Of a stretch of DNA of 64,000 nucleotides, positions 15,966-25,351 are shown piece after piece. A model generated the notes under the pieces. It was not told the origin of the DNA and did no database searches. It saw only the letters and a program-made list of their open reading frames with translations. The number at the start of each line of letters is the position of its first letter. Position 1 is the stretch's first letter. The DNA comes from JAOTZA01 sp965224065 (lineage in GTDB: Bacteria > Acidobacteriota > Thermoanaerobaculia > Multivoradales > JAHEKO01), in NCBI GenBank assembly GCA_965224065.1, contig CBDCYF010000005.1, forward strand, positions 682,001-746,000. The letters are read 5' to 3'. Both the position numbers and the translations under genes were made by a program.

Positions 15966-16873
15966 GCCACAGGCTCCGAATCGAGCCGGGCCAGTTCGGC
16001 CATCAGACCGGTCACCAGGTCCGGACCCGGCTCGTGCGCCAGGAGCGGCAGCTCGAGGCACGGCCGCCGCCAGATGCGCTCGAGGCGCTCCAGTTCGAGC
16101 TCGTTGAGACGCCGGCGCCGGCGCCACAGCCGGGTCAGCTCGTCCCGGGTCTCCTTGGCGGCCTCATCACTGGGGACTTCGGGGTACACACCGTTGACCA
16201 CCAGCCCTGCCGCGTCGCGGCCAAACTTCTCCCGCAACTCATCCCGCAGCTCCAAGGCTTCGCTCACCGGCATCTCTTCAGCCAGCGCGACGACCACTAC
16301 GCCGACCCGTCGCGGCTCGGCGATCCAGGCGGCTACTTCCGAGGTCGCCTCGCCCACCGGCCCCCCGACGATGGCATCGGATACCAGCCGTGGCGCGATC
16401 AGCAGCGACAGACCGTGCCCGGTCGCCGGCGCGTCGAGCAGGACGCGCCCGATGCGCGGCGCCTCGGCGATCTCACCCCGCAGGAGGCGCAGCGCGTGCC
16501 ACAAAACCGCCAGGGGCTCGAGGCCGGGTGCACCGGCGACAAACTGGCCATAGATTGGGCTCGCGAGGACTCTCCGCGCCACTGCCGCCACCCGAACCCG
16601 CTCGCGGACGATTCGGTCGATCACCTGCCGCGGCTGCAGGTTCTGAAGATACAGCCCGTTCCCGGCGGGCACGATCTCCCCACCCGAGGGCGCCACCCCG
16701 AGCAGACGGTGGACGCTCTCCCGGGGGTCGATCTCCAAAACCAGGGTCGCGTCGCCGTCCCGTGGCGGCCGCTCGGCGAGATGGCGCCCCAGGGCGGCGG
16801 CCACGGTGCTCTTGCCCACCCCGCCCTTGCCGGTCACGACCAGGAGCTCTTGGTGGGCCGGAACCATGGACAT
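15962..16873 (-). CDS. ArsA/GET3-family ATPase with canonical P-loop
   Basis: This 303-residue protein carries VVTGKGGVGKST near its N-terminus, with both the signature and Walker lysines. LEIDPRESVHRLLG is the switch I-like region and LLDAPATGHGLSLL is the switch II-like region, as in short ArsA-family ATPases that come in pairs. A second ATG (16867) two codons on is an equally good start. The C-terminal third is very rich in Arg and Leu. It is translationally coupled to the downstream ATPase, which lacks the signature lysine. The gene is divergent from dnaJ-clpB, across a 153-base gap. Confidence 0.8.
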   Translation of the reverse strand: MSMVPAHQELLVVTGKGGVGKSTVAAALGRHLAERPPRDGDATLVLEIDPRESVHRLLGVAPSGGEIVPAGNGLYLQNLQPRQVIDRIVRERVRVAAVARRVLASPIYGQFVAGAPGLEPLAVLWHALRLLRGEIAEAPRIGRVLLDAPATGHGLSLLIAPRLVSDAIVGGPVGEATSEVAAWIAEPRRVGVVVVALAEEMPVSEALELRDELREKFGRDAAGLVVNGVYPEVPSDEAAKETRDELTRLWRRRRRLNELELERLERIWRRPCLELPLLAHEPGPDLVTGLMAELARLDSEPVA

Positions 16874-17026
16874 TGCGGGACATCGCGTCGGGGAAGGCGT
16901 GAAACTATACCGTTGCAGCGTTCAGTGGGAATGAACCCGGCCCGCTCGGTGGTTCTACAGAATGTGAGGGGCGCAGACTAAGATCTGCCCGCCTCGCGAT
17001 TGTTATCTCTACGAGGGGTGAGCACA

Positions 17027-18076
17027 TTGGACTATCAGGACTATTACGCCGCGCTGGGTGTTGGCAAAAAGGCCTCACAGGACGAGATCCAGAAGGCCTT
17101 CCGCAAGCTGGCGCGTAAGCATCACCCCGACATCAGCAAGAGCTCCGAGTCCGAGAACCGGTTCAAGGAGATCAACGAGGCCTACGAGGTGCTCAAGGAC
17201 CCGGACAAGCGGGCTCGCTACGACCAGTTCGGCTCGGCTTGGAAGCAGGCCCAGCGCACCGGCTCGCCGCCACCCGGCTTTGAAGAGATCTTCTCGCAGT
17301 TCGGATTCGGGGGGCCCGGCGGATTCGGCGGCGGCGGCACGCGGGTCGAGTTCGATATCCGCGACTTGGGGAACATGGGAGCCGGGGGGGGCGCCGGACG
17401 GGGCGACTTCAGCTCGTTTTTTGAGGCCCTGTTTGGCTCGCCGGCTGCCGGCCGCCCCCGCACGAGCGGTGGCTGGCCCGGTTTCGGCGGGCAGGCCTCG
17501 CAGTCGGCCCAGCCGGCGGGTCGGGGCCTCGACCGGGAAGCCCGCATCGCGATCTCGCTCGAAGAAGCCGGACGGGGCGGCAAGAAGGAAATCACCCTCG
17601 GGGACCACGGTGGAGGCAAAAAGAGGCGGTTGCGGGTCAACCTCCCCAAGGGGATCCGGCCGGGACAGAAGATCCGGCTGGCCGGACAGGGCGGCAAGGG
17701 ACCCCGCGGAAACCGGGGAGACTTGTATCTCACGGTCGACCTCCTCCCCCATCCGTCGTTTCGTCTCGAAGGACCCGATCTCCACACCCGGCTGGCGGTC
17801 GCTCCCTGGGAGGCCGCGCTCGGCAGCACCGCCGCCATCCAGACACTCGATGGCGAAGTCACCGTGCGGATCCCGCCGGGCTCTTCCTCGGGACGCCGGA
17901 TCCGTCTCCGCGGCCGCGGGTTTCCGGCCGGCGAGGGCGTCAACGGAGACCTCCTCGCCGAGATCCGGGTGATGGTGCCGGAAGAGCTTTCCGAAAACGA
18001 CCGACGTCTGTTCGAAGAGCTGGCGGCCACTTCCGATTTTGAGCCCCGGCCCGGACAGGCGCGCGAGAAGGGCTAA
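17027..18076 (+). CDS. DnaJ-family co-chaperone, CbpA-like (class II)
   Basis: The 349-residue protein starts with DYQDYYAALGV, a standard J-domain opening, so TTG at 17027 is chosen (AGGGG eight bases upstream); a GTG at 17018 has its ribosome site too close. The J domain (1-65) keeps the HPD motif (KHHPDIS). A Gly/Phe-rich linker follows (about 80-170), with no Cys-rich zinc finger, and two DnaJ C-terminal beta domains complete it (about 175-335). This is the CbpA/DnaJ class II layout; it should deliver clients to Hsp70 in the cytosol. The clpB gene follows nine bases later, so both are likely on one heat-stress transcript. Confidence 0.88.
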   Translation: MDYQDYYAALGVGKKASQDEIQKAFRKLARKHHPDISKSSESENRFKEINEAYEVLKDPDKRARYDQFGSAWKQAQRTGSPPPGFEEIFSQFGFGGPGGFGGGGTRVEFDIRDLGNMGAGGGAGRGDFSSFFEALFGSPAAGRPRTSGGWPGFGGQASQSAQPAGRGLDREARIAISLEEAGRGGKKEITLGDHGGGKKRRLRVNLPKGIRPGQKIRLAGQGGKGPRGNRGDLYLTVDLLPHPSFRLEGPDLHTRLAVAPWEAALGSTAAIQTLDGEVTVRIPPGSSSGRRIRLRGRGFPAGEGVNGDLLAEIRVMVPEELSENDRRLFEELAATSDFEPRPGQAREKG

Positions 18077-18085
18077 GAGAGAACC

Positions 18086-20722
<2,637 letters not shown>

Positions 20723-20776
20723 GATTGCTGCGCCGACCCCCGGCCCAGGGTGGGTTTTGGCGGTGTCGAGTCATCA

Positions 20777-20860
20777 AAATCTTAGTCTTACTAACTAAGA
20801 TTTAGTCCATTTTCTCGAAAAATCTGGAATAGTCCGATAAATCTTAGCGTTATGGGCTAA
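20777..20860 (+). promoter_or_regulatory. Two related dyads between clpB and hsp20
   Basis: In an AT-rich gap, AAATCTTAGT (20777-20786) and ACTAAGATTT (20794-20803) form a perfect 10-base inverted repeat around a seven-base centre. Sixty-two bases further, AAATCTTAG recurs (20839-20847), and TTAGC (20844-20848) pairs with GCTAA (20856-20860), again with a seven-base centre. The shared core is TTAGY-N7-RCTAA. This is not the CIRCE sequence. The first dyad could also act as a clpB terminator, but it is AT-rich and lacks a T-tract. Confidence 0.55.
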
Positions 20861-20914
20861 TGAGTAGCCGAAAAAGCTGCTCGCATCTCTGGATTCACAC
20901 CAAGGAGGTATCAA

Positions 20915-21382
20915 ATGACACGAGCCCTACTGACCCGTCACCCCCGCAAGCCCGCGCCGCTCTTCTCGGACCCATTCTTCCGTGGCCTCGAGCGGTTCTT
21001 CGACGGCGACCTCTTCCCCGCCCGGCTGGTCTCCGACCACGAAGGCCTGGGCGAGAGCCGCTGGGTCCCGGCCGTCGACGTCCGCGAGACCGAGGAGTCC
21101 TTCGAGTTCTCCGCCGAGCTGCCCGGATTGGGCAAAGACGACGTCGAGATCACCATCGAGGACAAGGTCCTGACCCTCTCCGGCGAGCGCAAGTTCGAAG
21201 AGACCGAGGAGAGCAACGGCTACCACCGGATCGAGCGCACCTACGGCTCCTTCGCCCGCTCCTTCACCCTCCCCAACGAGGTCGAGCAGGACAAGGTCAA
21301 GGCCAACTTCGACAGCGGCATCCTGTCGATCTCGATCCCCAAGGCCGAGCAGGTCAAGCCCCGCAAGATCGAGATCGCCTAA
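20915..21382 (+). CDS. Small heat-shock protein, Hsp20/alpha-crystallin family
   Basis: A 155-residue holdase that keeps unfolding proteins soluble. The N-terminal arm has the FFRGLERFFDGD pattern; the alpha-crystallin domain spans about 48-140 (WVPAVDVRETEESFEFSAEL, ELPGLGKDDVEI, GERKFEE) and ends with the conserved GILSISIPK segment. The C-terminal extension is short (PRKIEIA) but holds the I-x-I-like tail. The ribosome site AAGGAGG is strong. It follows clpB and a candidate dyad operator, and ends at a strong terminator, so it is probably a single-gene heat-induced unit. Confidence 0.95.
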   Translation: MTRALLTRHPRKPAPLFSDPFFRGLERFFDGDLFPARLVSDHEGLGESRWVPAVDVRETEESFEFSAELPGLGKDDVEITIEDKVLTLSGERKFEETEESNGYHRIERTYGSFARSFTLPNEVEQDKVKANFDSGILSISIPKAEQVKPRKIEIA

Positions 21383-21402
21383 CCGATCCCCGATCGAACG
21401 CT

Positions 21403-21430
21403 AAAAGCCCCGCCGGAAGGCGGGGCTTTT
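21403..21430 (+). terminator. Rho-independent terminator after hsp20
   Basis: A perfect 12-base inverted repeat (21403-21414 and 21419-21430), with AAAAGCCCCGCC as its left arm, encloses the loop GGAA and ends in four Ts. It begins 21 bases after the hsp20 stop. Confidence 0.9.
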
Positions 21431-21512
21431 CCTTAGGGCGAACGTTTCGCCTTGGTTCAAAAACAGGCCACATGTATCTGGACTCGGTCAGGCCGAACCC
21501 AGCCCGCCAGGT

Positions 21513-23411
21513 TCAGGCCGTTAGCTGAAGACGAATCAGATCAGCTCTTCTCTTGGCGAGAAGTAATCGCCGGTCTACATCACTCGCTTGGCCGGTAAAG
21601 AAACCAGAATAGCTGTCCAGATGTTGACCCAGCTCTTTCCAGTGCGTCTTCCACTCACCGACCGATCGAACAGCTTCCACATAAGCAGCCGGGGTAGATC
21701 TCGGATAGCCGGTGGCCTTTTCCACCGCAGTGACCCATTCTGTTAGAAAAGCCTCGATTTCGCGTTCCTGAGTTCTTCGCGCGGCATCGAAGTAGGCTTT
21801 CGCAGTCGCAGCTGCATCGAAATAGTGCTCTGCCCGCAATTCGAGTTGCATCTTCGCTTGATACGGCTGGGCCAGCATCGGCTCGACTTCGCTGGCACGG
21901 CCAAGAGCCTCCACTGCAAAGTCGTGGTAGGTCTTGCCCGGCTGAATCTCCGAAAGGAGACCTGTGTAAGTCGCAGCCGCGTGCCCCGTGGCAAGGAGAA
22001 CCTTGAAGCGGACCGAATCGGATGCTTCGAGGAACGCCGACCCGCGACTCAGCTCTTCTAACTCAACAAGTAAGGCCGTTCGGTCCGATTGCTCTGCAGC
22101 CATGATTATTCTCGGCAGAGCGTCAAGATAGCGGTCCTTCGGTACAAGGTGCCAAGCCTTGACGTGGAGCCTCCAGGAATCGAGGAGCTGGCCTCGCGCC
22201 GATAGGTTCTTAGCTTGCTCAAAGAGACGTTCTGCTCGAGTCGTCCTTCGCTGCATCCGTACGGCGACCGGGTACTCAGTGACCGTCCAAGGTCCTTTGA
22301 GTGGCTCGGGATCTACGTGGACATAACCGCCCATCTGAGCATCGACATGGACCGTTTCGTCCTCTTCAACTAAGAGCGTTGCAGAGTAGTAACGGTCGCC
22401 GTAGTCTGCTTGCACCTGCCGGTCGATTGGGCCAACCATTATGTCCACCTCTCCCAGTTTGTTCCAGCGATTCTCAACGTCGAAGACGCCTCCGTGAACA
22501 ATAATCCTGGTCGGCGTCGGCACTGGCGGAACGCCGACCGCCGTTGTGTCAAGAACATCCCCTGGCACAAGTACGGAGGGAGAGCTTCCATCCCCAGCCG
22601 GTTGGTCTTCCGCATTCCATTCCCTCAGCGCGGCGGCGGCCCAAGTTGCAGCGGAGGCGAGTTGGGATCGCCCGGCGAAGGCCAAAGCGATAACGACGAC
22701 AATAAAGACGGTAACGAAGGCCGAGGCCGCCGGTAACTTCCCCAGCCAGCTGATCCATGGCGGATTCGGCGGCCTTTTGCCTCCGGGTGTTCGCACGTCG
22801 GACTCTCCTCGCGTGCGGATGATCGGCTGCCAGTGGTCTCGAACGAACTTCTCCTTGAAGAAGTCGCTGTGTCGGAACGGGAAAAACCGATCTGGCGCAG
22901 TCACCGTGCCGAACCCAAAAGTCCCGGAAGCGCCATAACCCACGGAAGCTAGCCGAGCTACAACTGGCCAAACATCTCTTACGCCGACATCATTGGCGAT
23001 CGTTCGCGTTACCTTTCCGCGAAGCTTGCTCCAGTCGTAGTTTCCCGGAAGGACTGCCCCGCAGAGCACCAAGTGGCGAAGTTGGATTCCAACTGCGTTC
23101 TCTAGCACTCTGCAAACTGCATATGTGCCAAAGCTATGGCATATCACCGAGATACCAGCGGTTGGATAGTGCTCACGAGCCGACCTGAGTTCACGTTCTA
23201 TCCGGCGAGCTGGCCGGCGCCTCCACGGTCCAGGCAATAGGAACCGCAACAGAGGAAAGTAGCCATACTTGATGGGTACAGCGCGAACCCCCGAGATCTC
23301 TTCGAAGACCTCTTTGACCGTGTCCTGCCAAAAGGCCCTTGTTCGGATGCCATGTACGAGAAGGACCACGTGGTCGATCGGGACCTCCGCCGAACTCATC
23401 TCCTGGTTCAT
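21513..23411 (-). CDS. Alpha/beta-hydrolase domain, membrane segment and large C-terminal domain
   Basis: The 632-residue protein begins with an alpha/beta hydrolase fold: VVLLVHGIRTRAFW (oxyanion region), the nucleophile S93 in ICHSFGTYAV, and D147 and H181 as candidates for the rest of the triad. A single membrane helix lies at about 226-247. The C-terminal 385 residues contain a beta-rich part (about 280-385) and then an Ala-rich helical part resembling tetratricopeptide-type solenoids. This gives a cytosolic hydrolase tethered to the membrane with an outer or inner sensor portion. The base composition is visibly less GC-rich than its neighbours and its codon use is more mixed, which suggests transfer. 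It stands alone between a terminator and an unrelated operon, with its own promoter. The function is not known to me. Confidence 0.65.
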   Translation of the reverse strand: MNQEMSSAEVPIDHVVLLVHGIRTRAFWQDTVKEVFEEISGVRAVPIKYGYFPLLRFLLPGPWRRRPARRIERELRSAREHYPTAGISVICHSFGTYAVCRVLENAVGIQLRHLVLCGAVLPGNYDWSKLRGKVTRTIANDVGVRDVWPVVARLASVGYGASGTFGFGTVTAPDRFFPFRHSDFFKEKFVRDHWQPIIRTRGESDVRTPGGKRPPNPPWISWLGKLPAASAFVTVFIVVVIALAFAGRSQLASAATWAAAALREWNAEDQPAGDGSSPSVLVPGDVLDTTAVGVPPVPTPTRIIVHGGVFDVENRWNKLGEVDIMVGPIDRQVQADYGDRYYSATLLVEEDETVHVDAQMGGYVHVDPEPLKGPWTVTEYPVAVRMQRRTTRAERLFEQAKNLSARGQLLDSWRLHVKAWHLVPKDRYLDALPRIIMAAEQSDRTALLVELEELSRGSAFLEASDSVRFKVLLATGHAAATYTGLLSEIQPGKTYHDFAVEALGRASEVEPMLAQPYQAKMQLELRAEHYFDAAATAKAYFDAARRTQEREIEAFLTEWVTAVEKATGYPRSTPAAYVEAVRSVGEWKTHWKELGQHLDSYSGFFTGQASDVDRRLLLAKRRADLIRLQLTA

Positions 23412-23444
23412 CTACGATGCCACTGAGAGTGCGATTTGGGCAGA

Positions 23445-23473
23445 ATCGTAGCGTGACCGACAGACGATGGCAA
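23445..23473 (-). promoter_or_regulatory. Sigma-70-type promoter for the hydrolase gene
   Basis: On the minus strand TTGCCA (23468-23473) and TACGAT (23445-23450) are 17 bases apart, placing the transcript start about 27 bases before the ATG at 23411. No ribosome site is evident in that leader. Confidence 0.45.
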
Positions 23474-23560
23474 GGACGCCCCGTCGCCTACGGTTGTTGC
23501 GCCCTTTGCCCGCAAGGGGATAAAGGTACAAACATGGCCTTGCCATGAGGCAGCCAGCCG

Positions 23561-25351
23561 CTAGAACACCGCCCCACCCGTATCACCCACCATCTCCTCT
23601 CTGACCATCACTAACGGCGGCGCTCCATAGGACAACAGCTTCTGGTGGAAGGCCGCGAGGGACCCGGCTTCTCCCTGCTCGAAGAGCCAGTCTTCCCGGA
23701 GCCGCAGGATGAGCAGGCGACCGAGCGTGCCATGGAGGAGCCGGGGGTCAGTGGCGGCCCGGGCGCCTTCGAGCCGCGCCTGACGGTCGCTCAGGCGCGC
23801 CTGTTGGCGAAACATCCGCTCGGCCTCGGTGAGGTCCACGCCTTCGGCATGGAGTGCGAGGACCGCCAGCACACGGACGACGCTAGTCAAGGCGCTCAAT
23901 CGATAGGCGATCTCGTTTGCGGGGTCGGCCCCGAGCAGATCCTGTTCGTGCGCGAGTTCCACAGCGTAGTGCGCCCAGCCGTCGGAGAAGCCCCGGCAGC
24001 GGAAGACTCTCGCTACTTCGCGCGCCGCGCGGTGAGCGGTCAAGCGCTGTACGTGCCGGCCCGGCGCGACCTCGCGCGCCACGAGCACGGGCAAGTCGGA
24101 AGGGGCCAGAACGTCGTCCTCGCTCAATTCGTCACCCGTCACGGGCAGCGCGATTCGAAAGACGGCGTCGAGACCGGTCTCGTAGGGCCCGGGCATTTCG
24201 AGTGAGGCCGCGGATTCGGTTCGATAGGGCAAAGCCTGGCGCACGATGACGGCTTCGAGTGGGAGAGCGGTTGCCCAATGGTCTGCCCCACCGTCCGAAC
24301 GCGGTAATCGGATGCCTTCGCGGACGGCCTCGCCGACGATCTCGCGCGCGTGACGACGCGCGGCGGGGAGCGGTTGCCAGCCGTCGGGCCGGACACGCGC
24401 CGCTTCGATGCACTCTTCGATGGTGGCGTCGGGCGCAAGCTCGCCACACGCCTGATGAAGGGCCTCTGAATGCTGTGCCAGCTCTTGGTTCGCGGCCGCC
24501 TTTAGCTCGGTCAGGCCAACGTTCAAACGCTCGGACTTCCAGAGCATCTCGAGCAGCCGGTCGGCCCCGAGGGCGAATCCCGTTTCCGGCGCCGTGGCTC
24601 GCCGCGCTTCGAGGGTCTCGACCAGTGCCCGCAGAGCGACCACTGCCCCACCGTTGGCCTCGGCGAATGAGTCTTGAAGCGACTCATCCCCCACACCGGA
24701 GAAGGTATGTGGCACGTCGCGCTCCAGAAACTCTCCCAAGCGCGAGAAGGTCGCGACCGCCTGTTCGATCTCCAGCCGCGAGAGCTCGTCTCCGAAATTG
24801 GCTCCAATCTGAGAGACGACCTCCGGCAAGCTCTCGGCATAGCGCACGTAGGCCCGCAGCCGCTCGACCGCGGGCGCGTATTGCCGGTCCACATAGACGG
24901 CCGGATCGAGCTCGTCCAGGTAGTAGCGGCCGCTTCTCCACGGCGCCCTTTCTTTTTCGACCCGGAAGAGCTCCTGGTCGATCCGGGCCAACAGATGACT
25001 TCGTTCGAACTCCTGTTCGGGCGAGAGCAGCGAGCGGTCGAAGTCGACCACTTGCCGGCGCTCTTCCTGAAGAACCCCGACCCAGCGCCGCAGTCCAGGC
25101 TCGGAGTAGTCGGCCAGCCGGCCGTCGTACTCATGTCGGCCCTGGATCACGCCAAAGTGCGGCCGCAGCTCGAAGAACAGATCGACAAACGAGCGCACAT
25201 AGCGGTCCCAGGCTCCCAGCCCGTCGGGGCTCGTGGCCGCACTCTCCGCCGGCCGCCCTGATTCCGGGGAGCAGGACGCGAGGAGAGCTGCGGCCGAGAT
25301 GGCGACCAACAGAACCGTTCCGGCGAGCGCCCCTCCCCCGCGCCGGAGCAT
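23561..25351 (-). CDS. DUF885-like lipoprotein with degenerate metal-binding motif
   Basis: This 596-residue protein has a lipoprotein signal with the lipobox LLASC (Cys27), so it is anchored in the envelope. The rest resembles DUF885 proteins, all-helical putative metallopeptidases normally marked by HExxPGHxxQ and a downstream EGWA. Here the first motif is REVAPGRHVQ: both predicted metal-binding His are Arg (426, 432), while Glu427 and His433 remain, and the second motif is DGWAHYAVE (457 on). The active site therefore looks changed or dead, and a binding role is possible. The ATG directly abuts the stop of the GGDEF-EAL gene upstream, so it is probably co-expressed with the signalling pair. 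Confidence 0.7.
   Translation of the reverse strand: MLRRGGGALAGTVLLVAISAAALLASCSPESGRPAESAATSPDGLGAWDRYVRSFVDLFFELRPHFGVIQGRHEYDGRLADYSEPGLRRWVGVLQEERRQVVDFDRSLLSPEQEFERSHLLARIDQELFRVEKERAPWRSGRYYLDELDPAVYVDRQYAPAVERLRAYVRYAESLPEVVSQIGANFGDELSRLEIEQAVATFSRLGEFLERDVPHTFSGVGDESLQDSFAEANGGAVVALRALVETLEARRATAPETGFALGADRLLEMLWKSERLNVGLTELKAAANQELAQHSEALHQACGELAPDATIEECIEAARVRPDGWQPLPAARRHAREIVGEAVREGIRLPRSDGGADHWATALPLEAVIVRQALPYRTESAASLEMPGPYETGLDAVFRIALPVTGDELSEDDVLAPSDLPVLVAREVAPGRHVQRLTAHRAAREVARVFRCRGFSDGWAHYAVELAHEQDLLGADPANEIAYRLSALTSVVRVLAVLALHAEGVDLTEAERMFRQQARLSDRQARLEGARAATDPRLLHGTLGRLLILRLREDWLFEQGEAGSLAAFHQKLLSYGAPPLVMVREEMVGDTGGAVF

Noticed and set aside
14874..16873. Annotation of the ATPase pair as an arsenite pump
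   Set aside because: The cysteine ligands for arsenite are not visible and no arsB or arsR gene is nearby.
20777..20803. CIRCE element for HrcA
   Set aside because: The arms (AAATCTTAGT) and the seven-base centre differ from the CIRCE consensus arms and nine-base centre.
21403..21430. Possible CRISPR or attachment-site repeat
   Set aside because: It is a single hairpin with a T-tract, i.e. an ordinary terminator.
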